A stretch of DNA of 64,000 bases from Croceivirga sp. (GTDB lineage Bacteria; Bacteroidota; Bacteroidia; Flavobacteriales; Flavobacteriaceae), in contig JANQKR010000013.1 in the NCBI GenBank assembly GCA_028281025.1, positions 62,001-126,000 on the forward strand, read 5' to 3'. The first letter of the stretch is position 1, and each line of letters opens with the position of its first letter. Shown here one piece after another: positions 50,965-59,852 of the stretch. The notes beneath the pieces were generated by a model. That model saw only the letters and a program-made list of their open reading frames with translations. It had not been told where the DNA came from and made no database searches. The position numbers were made by a program, and so were the translations under genes.

Positions 50965-52224
50965 TTAGTCAATCTTTCGTTTCACAAACCATATATCCCT
51001 AAGACTGAAGTTTATGTTCACGGTATGGATATTTTCTTCAATTAAAATCCCGGTGGTAGCGCCCCTATTTTGAAAACCGTACGAAATATTGAGATGGGAA
51101 AGGGAACGAAGTCCCAATGGAATTCCTATTCCCGCGGTTATATTATAGGCCTCCACAGGATTTTGGTTGATCTCCAAATAGCCTGTGTTATAATTGAACC
51201 CGGCCCTGTACTTTATTCTTTTGGCATAGCGATAGCTGTTGGGGTCCGCCACATATTGTATGCCGACCGAATAATTGTGTTCGTCAACAAAAACACCAAC
51301 ATTGTCCCTTTGTCCAGTCTCGTTCCATAATCTAATACTGTAGTCCAAAGAAATGTCCAAACCTGGATAGGGCTTGTATAAAATACCACTGTTAATGGAA
51401 GTTGGCAGTTCGAAGGAATCAATTTTTTCATCGTTTTCCTCCTCTACCGTCGAGGGAATAAAGTCCAATGTTTTTTGCACGTTACGGTCCCTTCTGGCCG
51501 ATAGTGAGGTTGCCAGATCCATGGACCACCCCAAGGTTAATTTGGGAAAGATATCGTATTGCAGCCCAAAGCCAAGCTGTAGTCCGCGATAAACGTTGCG
51601 TTCAAGAATATTCAATGTGCTCTCATTGGCAATTTCCTGACTGGCGTCAATACGTTCACGTTCTTCTATAGCACCAAATAGGTAGGAGGCATAAAACCCG
51701 GTCCTAAAGGTATTGGTCAGTGAAGTTCCATAGGAAAGCCGTAAATCGTTCAGGGCGCCTGTCCCAAATATATTGCTGCTGAACGTATCAAAAGAACCTT
51801 CAATATTGCTGTCTATGCCAATGACCGAATACCCAACATCACTATAGGGATTAATGGACAGCCCAAAAGCACTTTTAGGTCCAATGGTAGAGGCAATGGC
51901 AATATTGGAAAAATTCCCGGCTATCCTGTTTTCCGTTGCGTTACCGCTGTCTATTTCGCTTACTTCCGCCAAAAATCCAAAATCGAACAAAAAATTCCGT
52001 TCCCCCAATTTCCCATAGGAAGCAGGATTGAGGTTATTGATAAATGAGTCCCCGGAAATGGCATATCCCCCATTTCCCAAAGAATTGTTTATCCCTACGT
52101 TTGAGCTACTGGAAACCCCCAGACCAAACAGGGAATAGGGTGATCCGGTTAGATTGTTGGTTTGGGCCCCTACATTGAACCCCAGAAAACCCAATACTAT
52201 TATATGGCAGGCCCTACTCATCAT
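50965..52224 (-). CDS. Outer membrane beta-barrel protein, partner of the DUF4270 lipoprotein
   Basis: A 419-residue protein with signal peptide (MMSRACHIIVLGFLGFNVGAQ) and SPYSLFGLG, the mark of the putative outer-membrane transporters that follow DUF4270 genes in Flavobacteriaceae. The rest is rich in alternating barrel strands. The frame opens at 52245; the ATG at 52224 or 52221, just before the signal peptide core, is more likely. It overlaps the stop of the DUF4270 gene by about 11 nt, so the two are co-expressed and probably act together at the outer membrane. Confidence 0.75.
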   Translation of the reverse strand: MMSRACHIIVLGFLGFNVGAQTNNLTGSPYSLFGLGVSSSSNVGINNSLGNGGYAISGDSFINNLNPASYGKLGERNFLFDFGFLAEVSEIDSGNATENRIAGNFSNIAIASTIGPKSAFGLSINPYSDVGYSVIGIDSNIEGSFDTFSSNIFGTGALNDLRLSYGTSLTNTFRTGFYASYLFGAIEERERIDASQEIANESTLNILERNVYRGLQLGFGLQYDIFPKLTLGWSMDLATSLSARRDRNVQKTLDFIPSTVEEENDEKIDSFELPTSINSGILYKPYPGLDISLDYSIRLWNETGQRDNVGVFVDEHNYSVGIQYVADPNSYRYAKRIKYRAGFNYNTGYLEINQNPVEAYNITAGIGIPLGLRSLSHLNISYGFQNRGATTGILIEENIHTVNINFSLRDIWFVKRKID

Positions 52225-53548
52225 AAATGGCATAGGTAAGGACAATTCTCGCCCTAAAATCTTCCGCTGTCTCTCCTTGTAAAACCAGGCGGTTCACGGT
52301 TTCGTTAAAATTCTCATTAAAAAGGACCAGGGCGTTTTCGGTTTCCGGGCTTTCATTTAATTTTTGATCTAAAAAGATTCCTATGGGCACTTCATAGATC
52401 ACGGTCCCAAATTCCTCCCCTTCACCTACAAGCACCCCTTGGACCAGTCCCGTGCCCGTTCTAATTTCCTCTATGATCACATTGTTGACATCAATGACCG
52501 CAGTACTCAAAGAATCCCGCAAAGGGGTATCATCGGTTACGGCTTCCCTAAGTGGTTTAATTTGTAGTTGCGCACTCAATAGGGTACCGGTTCCCGGTAT
52601 ATCGTATAAGGATTTTATGTTTGGAAAGGTCACCTTTGTCGCAAATCCCGTCGCAGATTGAATAAAGGTCAGATTCCCTGATGCCGTGGAGGGCAATTCC
52701 GCTTCCTGATCGTCCAGCGTATCCAATCCATTTTGCCCGGAAAAGGACTGTACATTATGAAAGGCCGTTGGGGTAATCGAGAATGGATTGATAACCAAGT
52801 CCAGGACTTCCTCAGTATCATCGAACTCTTCAGGGATTGAATAGAAAAAACGCAGGTAGGTGTCCTCTTGATTTCTGGAGAAGCCAATGACACTTCCATT
52901 ATCCTCCGCTCCCGGGACAAGGACAAATCCCGGGAGGTTGTCCCGTAATTCCGAGTTGTTATTGATTTCATTGTCCAGGATTTTATCAAATAAATCCTGC
53001 CCAAATTCATTTGGCAATGAAACATGAAGCGAATCCTCATCCAATGGCTCCGGCAGAAACGCCTTTACGGTCAAAGGGATGCTATCAAAGGACAAGGAAC
53101 TCGTATTGTAAAAGACACCCTCTTCAGGAACTACTTCTTCCAATAGCTTATGGACATTAAGGTGTATCACTCTAGTGGTATCCTGATAGAAATATTCATC
53201 ATAACCCAGGATTAGGGCAACACTGTCCAATTCCGCATCGGAAGAAATATCGTAGGCATTGCTATCCGAGGCTCCGTCAGACGAAACGAGCTCAAAAAAT
53301 GCCCTGGACTCCACCGTTCCAAAATAGTCGTCCAAGAATTTACCGAACAACAATCGATTACTGCTCGAAGTATTGATGCTGTCAAACTTAAACGTGCTCA
53401 TGGTCAATTCAAAGGTGTCCAGTACGATCAATCGAACATTGGAGTCAACGAAATCCTGTCCGACCTCCAACGTTGGTATTTCGCCTGAGTCAAAGGAACA
53501 AGCGACCACGCAAAAAAATAGTATGACACAAAGAGAGAGCTTTCCCAT
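52214..53548 (-). CDS. DUF4270 lipoprotein
   Basis: A 444-residue lipoprotein starting MGKLSLCVILFFCVVAC, with a lipobox ending in Cys; the frame extends 12 residues upstream, but this ATG gives the signal peptide. DUF4270 features: GQDFVDSNVRLIVLDTFELTMSTFKFDSI near the start and repeated FGKFLDDYFGTVESRAFFEL. In Flavobacteriaceae DUF4270 genes are next to a beta-barrel gene, as here. The function is not known. Confidence 0.85.
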   Translation of the reverse strand: MGKLSLCVILFFCVVACSFDSGEIPTLEVGQDFVDSNVRLIVLDTFELTMSTFKFDSINTSSSNRLLFGKFLDDYFGTVESRAFFELVSSDGASDSNAYDISSDAELDSVALILGYDEYFYQDTTRVIHLNVHKLLEEVVPEEGVFYNTSSLSFDSIPLTVKAFLPEPLDEDSLHVSLPNEFGQDLFDKILDNEINNNSELRDNLPGFVLVPGAEDNGSVIGFSRNQEDTYLRFFYSIPEEFDDTEEVLDLVINPFSITPTAFHNVQSFSGQNGLDTLDDQEAELPSTASGNLTFIQSATGFATKVTFPNIKSLYDIPGTGTLLSAQLQIKPLREAVTDDTPLRDSLSTAVIDVNNVIIEEIRTGTGLVQGVLVGEGEEFGTVIYEVPIGIFLDQKLNESPETENALVLFNENFNETVNRLVLQGETAEDFRARIVLTYAIYDE

Positions 53549-53743
53549 TTTTGGGGCAAAGAAACCATTTGAGGAAAAATGCAAAGAAGTATTTATACCG
53601 ATGGGGAAGTTCTCTCGACCAGAACATCTTTTTCATCTACAAAGATGGATAGGACCCCATCTGTAGTGAAAAAGTCAAAATTGGTCATAACAAATTGATC
53701 CCCTGTATAATATTTTTAATTGGGCTGGGCCTGAACTCTAGAT

Positions 53744-54637
53744 TTGGGAAAAAATAATGCGTTGAAACAAACGTGGATAAAAAGTATTACCCTTCTAGTT
53801 TTCATTCAAGTGAACGGCCAGCTAAAGGAATATGGTAACGAAATAGGATTTCAATATGGTGTTGCCCCAAGTTTGGGGAAACATCAATTGGAGACCTATC
53901 ACTACACCTTTAGGAACAGGTCAAAAATTTGGAATATGGCCTCCCTTTTCGAAATTGAATATTTAAACACCCGGTTCGCATATTTTGAGGTTCCCGGGGA
54001 ATTGAATTTGGAAGAATATGAGCGTTTGCACCTGGTGAACTTGAAATTGCAAGGTGTAAAGGCGCTTTCCCACCAATGGGATTTGCTCTTTCAGTTCAAT
54101 CCCCAACTGTCCTCCAATTTTTCGAGTGGTTTGAGTTTCGATGATAGTATCCTGGCATTTAAGATTGGGATGGTCAAAAACTGGAAGGAATCCAGCTTCT
54201 CTATAGGAGTGGCAAGGAACACTTTATTTGGAGAACCCACGATTACCCCGTTTTTGAGCTATGCAAAGAAAATCAATGAACAATTCCATTTTCAGTTGGG
54301 GTTTCCCCAAACACTCATGGGATTTGCCTTTGATCAGCGGCACAAATTAACGGCAAGCGCCCTGTTGCAGGGAAACTCGTATAATATTACCGGAAGTGAT
54401 TCCTTCTCGGAATTGGGTGCCATTTCCCGGACCAGGCTAAATTTTACTGCTTACAACCTTTCCCTTACGCACGCGTATAAAATTCAACCCCATATTACAA
54501 CGGTCACGCAGTTGGGGCTGCTCGTAGGGAATACGCTTGAGGTTGAAAATACCGGTGGTGATTCCTTGTACCGGTTCAATACGAATCAATCCCTGTATTT
54601 CTCAATGGGGCTTCAATATAAACTAAACAGGAACTAA
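53744..54637 (+). CDS. DUF6268-type outer membrane beta-barrel protein
   Basis: A 297-residue barrel protein related to that at 49878: GVARNTLFGEPTITPFLSYAKKINE and FQLGFPQTLMGFAFDQRHKL match its fold. The N-terminal SITLLVFIQVNGQ acts as the signal peptide. The start is TTG at 53744, just after an in-frame stop (53732); a TTG at 53762 is the alternative, and no ATG is available. It is the first gene of a five-gene plus-strand group (barrel, kelch, DUF4907, kinase, LytTR). Confidence 0.68.
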   Translation: MGKNNALKQTWIKSITLLVFIQVNGQLKEYGNEIGFQYGVAPSLGKHQLETYHYTFRNRSKIWNMASLFEIEYLNTRFAYFEVPGELNLEEYERLHLVNLKLQGVKALSHQWDLLFQFNPQLSSNFSSGLSFDDSILAFKIGMVKNWKESSFSIGVARNTLFGEPTITPFLSYAKKINEQFHFQLGFPQTLMGFAFDQRHKLTASALLQGNSYNITGSDSFSELGAISRTRLNFTAYNLSLTHAYKIQPHITTVTQLGLLVGNTLEVENTGGDSLYRFNTNQSLYFSMGLQYKLNRN

Positions 54638-54638
54638 A

Positions 54639-55655
54639 ATGATTGACAAATTGTACGATAGAAAGACAAGTATCCTAACAAAGGCGTTTGCTGCAGGAAT
54701 CCTATTCGTTGGCATGGTATCGTGCTCCAATGACAATGATGATGATGAAAATATTGGAAACTGGGTGGACCGATCCATCTTTGATGGTACCCCCCGTAGT
54801 GGTGCTTTCGCCTTTACCGTCGGGAACTTCGGATACATGGGAACTGGTTTTGATGGTGATGACCGTTTATCGGATGTTTGGGTCTATGATATGGAAGGGA
54901 ATTTCTGGGCGCAACTGGCCGACTTTCCGGGTACGCCGAGAAGTTCTGCAGTAGCATTTGCATTGAACGGCAATGGATATGTTGGCCTCGGTTATGACGG
55001 GGACGATGAACTGGGGGATTTTTACCGATACAATATTGCCAATAACACCTGGGAAAGCATAGGTGATTTTGCCGGGACCCCAAGGCGGGGTGCAATTGCC
55101 TTTAATTCCACAACAAATGGGTACGTAGGTACTGGTTTTGATGGGGACAACGACAAAAAGGATTTTTGGCGTTTTAACCCGGCGGACAACAGTTGGGAAG
55201 AGCTTGTGGGTTTTGGAGGCAACAAACGTAGGGAGGCCACGACATTTTCCATTGGGAATAGGGTCTATATGGGGACCGGTGTTTCAAACGGACAGTTTCA
55301 AACCGATTTTTGGGTATTTGACCTCGATACTGAACAGTGGAGTTCACTATTGGATTTGGATGATGATGAAGACAATTTTATCATTAGGAACAATGCCGTT
55401 GGATTTAGCATTGGGGATAGAGGATACTTCGCCACGGGAGATAACGGTTTTGGTGCTTCCACCAGTGTCTGGGAGTACAACCCTTCAACAGACCTATGGG
55501 AGGAAAAAACGGAGTATGAAGGTATCACAAGGCAGGGGGCAATAGCGTTTTACAACGGGACAAGGGCCTTTCTTGCTTTAGGTCGAAGTGGAAACCTGTA
55601 CCTGGATGACAATCGTGAGTTTTTTCCCAACGAAGAAGAGGATGAAGACGACTAA
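54639..55655 (+). CDS. Kelch-repeat lipoprotein
   Basis: A 338-residue lipoprotein starting 1 nt after the barrel gene's stop. The signal (ILTKAFAAGILFVGMVSC) ends at a Cys followed by an acidic DNDDDEN tail. Then come six kelch repeats of about 46 residues: each has GTPRxGAxAF, GYxGTGFDGDD, a DxWxYD strand and NxWxxLxDF. It forms a six-bladed beta-propeller at the outer-membrane surface. It shares an operon with a barrel protein, so the two may form one surface complex. Confidence 0.88.
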   Translation: MIDKLYDRKTSILTKAFAAGILFVGMVSCSNDNDDDENIGNWVDRSIFDGTPRSGAFAFTVGNFGYMGTGFDGDDRLSDVWVYDMEGNFWAQLADFPGTPRSSAVAFALNGNGYVGLGYDGDDELGDFYRYNIANNTWESIGDFAGTPRRGAIAFNSTTNGYVGTGFDGDNDKKDFWRFNPADNSWEELVGFGGNKRREATTFSIGNRVYMGTGVSNGQFQTDFWVFDLDTEQWSSLLDLDDDEDNFIIRNNAVGFSIGDRGYFATGDNGFGASTSVWEYNPSTDLWEEKTEYEGITRQGAIAFYNGTRAFLALGRSGNLYLDDNREFFPNEEEDEDD

Positions 55656-55698
55656 TAGCAATACATTTTTAGTATTTTTTTCATAATTCATTGGTAAT

Positions 55699-55730
55699 AA
55701 ACCGTATTCCTGAAAAATGGAATACGGTTT
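55699..55730. repeat. 12-bp hairpin after the kelch gene
   Basis: AAACCGTATTCC (55699-55710), an 8-nt loop and GGAATACGGTTT (55719-55730), perfect. No T-run follows on the plus strand. It may be an RNA processing or stability site before the DUF4907 gene. Confidence 0.68.
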
Positions 55731-55745
55731 AAAAATGATAACTTG

Positions 55746-56069
55746 ATGAACCATAGGGCATTGTTTTGGATTATAGCGGTAATCATTCTAATTTCCGGGA
55801 TTGCTTCCGTTGAATTTTTACGGACAAAACCAAACAATGGGTATGAACTGCAGGTTGAAGAAATTGGTACGGGATGGATGTACCGTATTTATGACAAGGG
55901 GAAATTAGTGATACAACAGCAGACCATTCCCGGAATTTCGGAAAGAAAGCCCTTTGCAACAAGAAAGGATGCGGAAAAAATGGGTTCCTTGGTAATCCAT
56001 AGATTGGAAAAGAATTGTTCTCCCCGAATTTCCAAGGTAGATTTGGAACAAAATGAAATAGCCTATTAA
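55746..56069 (+). CDS. DUF4907 membrane-anchored protein
   Basis: A 107-residue protein from ATG 55746 (a TTG one codon upstream is possible). A membrane helix (ALFWIIAVIILISGIASVEFL) is followed by the DUF4907 domain: YELQVEEIGTGWMYRIYDKG, IQQQTIPGISERKPFATRKDAEKMGSLVI. The function of the family is unknown; it is often found beside kelch and DUF6268 genes in Flavobacteria, as here. Confidence 0.82.
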   Translation: MNHRALFWIIAVIILISGIASVEFLRTKPNNGYELQVEEIGTGWMYRIYDKGKLVIQQQTIPGISERKPFATRKDAEKMGSLVIHRLEKNCSPRISKVDLEQNEIAY

Positions 56070-56077
56070 ACGTTGGA

Positions 56078-57148
56078 TTGTACACGAACAAAGGGAAATT
56101 GAAAAGGACCATTAAAATAAAGGAGGTTTGGATTCATGTCATCGTTTGGATATGTTTTTTTTCATTGCCCATTGGCATGAGTTTTTCCCAGCTTGGAAAA
56201 ATTGATCCCAACTTTTTGCCAAGGGCCATAATCAATCCGCTGGTATTGGTCTATGTCAACTACCTTATTTTGGTGCCCAGGCTTTTGCTCAAGAAAAAAC
56301 TGCTTCTTTATATTGTCGTCTCCATCCTTTTCATTTTGGCATTTAATTTCATTATTACGGAGTATTTTTTTCCGGCACCGTTCAAAAAATTGTTGGAACT
56401 ATCGGATACAATGCCCTTTGACGAAAGAAGAAGAATGGCCCCTATACAACAGTTACCCTATGCCGTGTCCTTTATCTTTTCCCTGGCATTTTACCTATTG
56501 GGGGGTATTTTGGCGTTGGTAAAGGATTTTTATAGGAAGGATCAGGTCAATCAGGAAATCAAGGTGCAAAGTAAGGAAACCGAGTTACAGTTTTTAAGGG
56601 CGCAGTTAAACCCCCACTTTCTATTTAATTCCCTGAACAGTATCTATTCCTTGGTACGGAACAAATCCCAGGAAGCCCCGGAAGCGGTCATCACGCTGTC
56701 TGAGCTTATGCGGTATATGCTTTATGAGGCCAGGGAAGAGATGGTTCCCATATCAAAGGAAATCAACTACATTAAAAATTTTATGGAGCTTCAACGGTTT
56801 CGACTGCAGGACAGTAGTGGTCTCCACCTTAAAATTGTTGGAGAGTACCAGGATAAAAGGATTCCCCCATTATTGCTCATTCCATTTGTGGAGAATGCAT
56901 TTAAATACGGAACGGATTTCAACGGTAAAACGGATGTGAGTATCAAAATGGAGATTATTGAGGACGATTTCTTTTTTGAAGTCAAAAATAAGATCGGAAA
57001 CCACCGTAAGGATAAAATAAATTCCGGTATCGGATTGAGCAACATAGAAAACAGGTTGCGTTTGATCTATCCGGAAAACCATATGTTGCGAATAAACAAA
57101 AACGACGGAATCTATTCCGTACAATTGGAACTAAATCTCGCCTCATGA
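56078..57148 (+). CDS. LytS-type sensor histidine kinase (HPK7/8)
   Basis: A 356-residue membrane kinase. About four helices (residues 20-37, 48-68, 75-96, 128-150) precede a cytoplasmic His_kinase domain with H180 in QLNPHFLFNSLNSIYS and a HATPase_c domain (IPPLLLIPFVENAFKYG, GIGLSNIENRLRL). The start is a TTG at 56078 (or 56099); no ATG is in frame before the first helix. Its stop overlaps the LytTR regulator by 4 nt (ATGA), so the pair is translationally coupled. Confidence 0.88.
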   Translation: MYTNKGKLKRTIKIKEVWIHVIVWICFFSLPIGMSFSQLGKIDPNFLPRAIINPLVLVYVNYLILVPRLLLKKKLLLYIVVSILFILAFNFIITEYFFPAPFKKLLELSDTMPFDERRRMAPIQQLPYAVSFIFSLAFYLLGGILALVKDFYRKDQVNQEIKVQSKETELQFLRAQLNPHFLFNSLNSIYSLVRNKSQEAPEAVITLSELMRYMLYEAREEMVPISKEINYIKNFMELQRFRLQDSSGLHLKIVGEYQDKRIPPLLLIPFVENAFKYGTDFNGKTDVSIKMEIIEDDFFFEVKNKIGNHRKDKINSGIGLSNIENRLRLIYPENHMLRINKNDGIYSVQLELNLAS

Positions 57149-57873
57149 ACTGTATAATCATAGATGATGAGCCTTTAGCAATTGGTATTCTTAAGTCGTA
57201 TTGCGAGGATGTTGGTGGATTGAGCTTAATTGAAACGTTTACCAACCCTTTGGATAGTATTGGCCTGATCCAAACCAAAGAAATTGATCTGGTGTTCCTG
57301 GATATTGAAATGCCACAAATCTCAGGGATTGAATTTGTGAAATCCATGGACAAAAAGCCCCTTTTCATATTTACGACGGCCTATCCCGAATTTGCTTTGG
57401 ATGGTTTTGAGCTTAATGCCGTTGATTACCTGGTCAAGCCCATCCCCTTTCCACGATTTGTTACCGCCATCAATAGGGCAAAAGAACTTATGGCATTACG
57501 TAGGGGAATGGGAAAACTCGAAAATGTTTCCTCCGCCAGTGGTATCGGTTTGGACACCAATCAATTCATTTTTGTAAAATCGGATTATGGCAATGTCAAA
57601 ATCAAACTAGAGAACATTACCCACATACAAGGGCTTAAGGACTACTTGAAAATTCATATCGATAATGAAAAAAAGCCAATTCTAACCTTGATGAATTTTA
57701 AGGATATCGACGAAAAATTGGCAAACAATAATTTTATTCGGGTGCATCGATCCTTTATTGTAAACATCAATAAAATTCGTGCCGTGCAAAAAAGCAAAAT
57801 CATAATCCATGACATTAGGATTCCCATAGGCGATAGCTATAAAGTGGATTTTTTTAATCGAATCGGATTGTGA
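57145..57873 (+). CDS. LytTR response regulator
   Basis: A 242-residue LytR/AlgR regulator. Residues 1-120 are a receiver with D7-D8 and phospho-acceptor D53 (VFLDIEMPQISG) and K102-type switch lysine (YLVKPIP). Residues about 140-242 are a LytTR DNA-binding domain (FIFVKSDYGNVKIKLENITHIQG, FIRVHRSFIVNINKI). It is phosphorylated by the upstream kinase and probably controls the barrel-kelch-DUF4907 operon, which is an inference from position. Confidence 0.93.
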   Translation: MNCIIIDDEPLAIGILKSYCEDVGGLSLIETFTNPLDSIGLIQTKEIDLVFLDIEMPQISGIEFVKSMDKKPLFIFTTAYPEFALDGFELNAVDYLVKPIPFPRFVTAINRAKELMALRRGMGKLENVSSASGIGLDTNQFIFVKSDYGNVKIKLENITHIQGLKDYLKIHIDNEKKPILTLMNFKDIDEKLANNNFIRVHRSFIVNINKIRAVQKSKIIIHDIRIPIGDSYKVDFFNRIGL

Positions 57874-57899
57874 TCATAAATCATGACACCCCAAAAGAT

Positions 57900-59840
57900 T
57901 CATTGATTTTCACCATTAAACTCCAGGGAATTCAACAATGGGGAAATCACTTGTTGTAATACCGAGGTATGATTTTCCTTTTTGGAGGTGATTTCGAAGT
58001 GCATCGGTATGTGGTTCTTTTCATTGTAAAAGAGGGTACGCACCTCCTCTCCATGGGCACCCGACCTAACAGAACTTTGGTGTTTCCAGACATACTGCCC
58101 TTCCCTTATACCAAACCAGGGGCTTTCATTGGATGTGCGTTTGGAAACCTTAGCAATGGCATCTTCCGCCTTTTTCCTGGAACCCTTTACGAATCCCCGT
58201 AACCGCGTACTGGGATCATTGGGATCATTGGCCATAAAGCCATCGGGCAGTTTTTGCAATGACCAGTCCTTGGGGAGCAGGAAGTCCAAATGGGACGCGG
58301 GTTCCACTTTTTTATACCGCTCCATGCGTTGTTTATTTTCACGGATATATTCCACTCCCCCGCAAAAGAGCCCCTTCACCTTGCCATCCGGAGTCAACTT
58401 AAATTGGAACCTTTGCGGTATCCCCATATTGCGCCCGATGGCCAGGGAAGGCGTGGCAAAATCCAATTCAAAATGATTGATCGTGTTTTTACCCCTTGTC
58501 ATCATAGCCTCAAGGCCCTTATCTCCCCATTTTATCTTCAATGAGAGTCCAAAATACACCCAAAAATCACCCCCTTTTATTTGGACAAATTCACCAACGT
58601 ACTTTTCCATACGTTCTTCCTCCAGATCAAAATCGTTTAATGATGGATCGGATATGGTAGGGCGTCCAAATTCGGTGATCGGTTCCCCGGCCGCTATATG
58701 TAGAATGTTATTGACCAAATTAAATATGGTGGGGTACTGATATTGATCGATAAAAGTTAAATCTATATTGGCCAATAAAGTGGCTGCCCTGTTATTGGTT
58801 AAATCGATCATGGTCATGGAGGACATCTTTCCCGTACTTCCGCCATGATGAACAATTTTTCTGCCTTCAATTTCAGATATCATCCATCCCAGGCCATATT
58901 CTATGGGCTTGCCATCACCTCCCTCATCTTCCGTAAGTCCGGGAAAGGAACTATTTGGGGACCACATTTCAGCAATGCCTTCCTCGGATAGCAACCGGGC
59001 ATTTCCAAATTTGCCTTGATTGAGTAAGGCCATCAAATAGTTTCCAATATCCTGGGCCGTGGATCGTGTAACCGACCCCGCGGGAATATACTCCCCAGAC
59101 TCAAACTGTCTTTCCCGTAGTGCAGGAGTTGCCTGGTAAATTCCTTGATAATGGCCTTCCAAAGCGCCCAATGCCCCAAACTTTTTGGGGTCGGTAGAAG
59201 TGCTTTTCATGGCTAAGGGACCAAATAGACGCTTATCGAGATATTCCTTATAGGGCAGGCCCGAAACCTGACTTATCAGATATCCCGCAATACTGAAGCC
59301 CAGGTTACTGTATTCATATACCGTTCCCGGTTCCCTGGTTATAAAGGTGCTCCTTAAGTTTCGTGTCAGCACTGCCAAGGCATTATCGGAAAGGTCGTAA
59401 GAGGGTTCCGGACTGGCCTGCAACCCACTGGTATTGTTGATGAGCATCCTAACCGTAACCTTATCGCTCATGTCTTTGTTTGCTGTCCTGAACCAAGGCA
59501 GGTAGTGGACCACCGGGGTATCCAATTCCAAATCCCCCTGTTCCACCAATTGCATTATGGCCATGGCGGTCATTGATTTGGTAAGGGAACCGATTGCGTT
59601 CACCGTTTGCCCGGTAAAGGGTTTGGCCCGGTCCAGACGTTCTTTTCCAAAGCCTTTTTTGTAGACCAATCCCTTTTCATTTACAACTACTACCGAGAAT
59701 CCCGGAATTATGTGGTTTTCATAAACCTCCTTTAAATAATGGTCCAATTTCCGAAGGTCCTGTGCATCAATAGGATTGGTTGGGCACAAAAAAAATAGTC
59801 CAATCAAAAAAAATGTTAGCATTCGTATTTCACGTATCAT
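57900..59840 (-). CDS. Serine hydrolase, beta-lactamase class C fold
   Basis: A 646-residue secreted enzyme. A signal peptide (MLTFFLIGLFFLCPTNPIDAQ) precedes the catalytic domain with S-x-x-K (GSLTKSMTAM), Y-S-N (YEYSNLGFSIAG) and H-G-G (HHGGSTGKMSS). The last 250 residues (about 400-646) are a beta-rich domain with no assigned role. Such enzymes are esterases, peptidases or D-aminopeptidases. It ends the operon ATPase-permease-hydrolase and starts 12 nt after the permease stop. Confidence 0.86.
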   Translation of the reverse strand: MIREIRMLTFFLIGLFFLCPTNPIDAQDLRKLDHYLKEVYENHIIPGFSVVVVNEKGLVYKKGFGKERLDRAKPFTGQTVNAIGSLTKSMTAMAIMQLVEQGDLELDTPVVHYLPWFRTANKDMSDKVTVRMLINNTSGLQASPEPSYDLSDNALAVLTRNLRSTFITREPGTVYEYSNLGFSIAGYLISQVSGLPYKEYLDKRLFGPLAMKSTSTDPKKFGALGALEGHYQGIYQATPALRERQFESGEYIPAGSVTRSTAQDIGNYLMALLNQGKFGNARLLSEEGIAEMWSPNSSFPGLTEDEGGDGKPIEYGLGWMISEIEGRKIVHHGGSTGKMSSMTMIDLTNNRAATLLANIDLTFIDQYQYPTIFNLVNNILHIAAGEPITEFGRPTISDPSLNDFDLEEERMEKYVGEFVQIKGGDFWVYFGLSLKIKWGDKGLEAMMTRGKNTINHFELDFATPSLAIGRNMGIPQRFQFKLTPDGKVKGLFCGGVEYIRENKQRMERYKKVEPASHLDFLLPKDWSLQKLPDGFMANDPNDPSTRLRGFVKGSRKKAEDAIAKVSKRTSNESPWFGIREGQYVWKHQSSVRSGAHGEEVRTLFYNEKNHIPMHFEITSKKENHTSVLQQVISPLLNSLEFNGENQ

Positions 59841-59852
59841 AGCCCAAGGAGT

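Noticed and set aside
57871-57886. TGATCATAAATCAT near the LytTR gene's stop, similar to the island operator
   Set aside because: The half-sites are seven bases apart (TGA-N7-TCA), no -7 element follows at the correct distance, and it lies between convergent genes.
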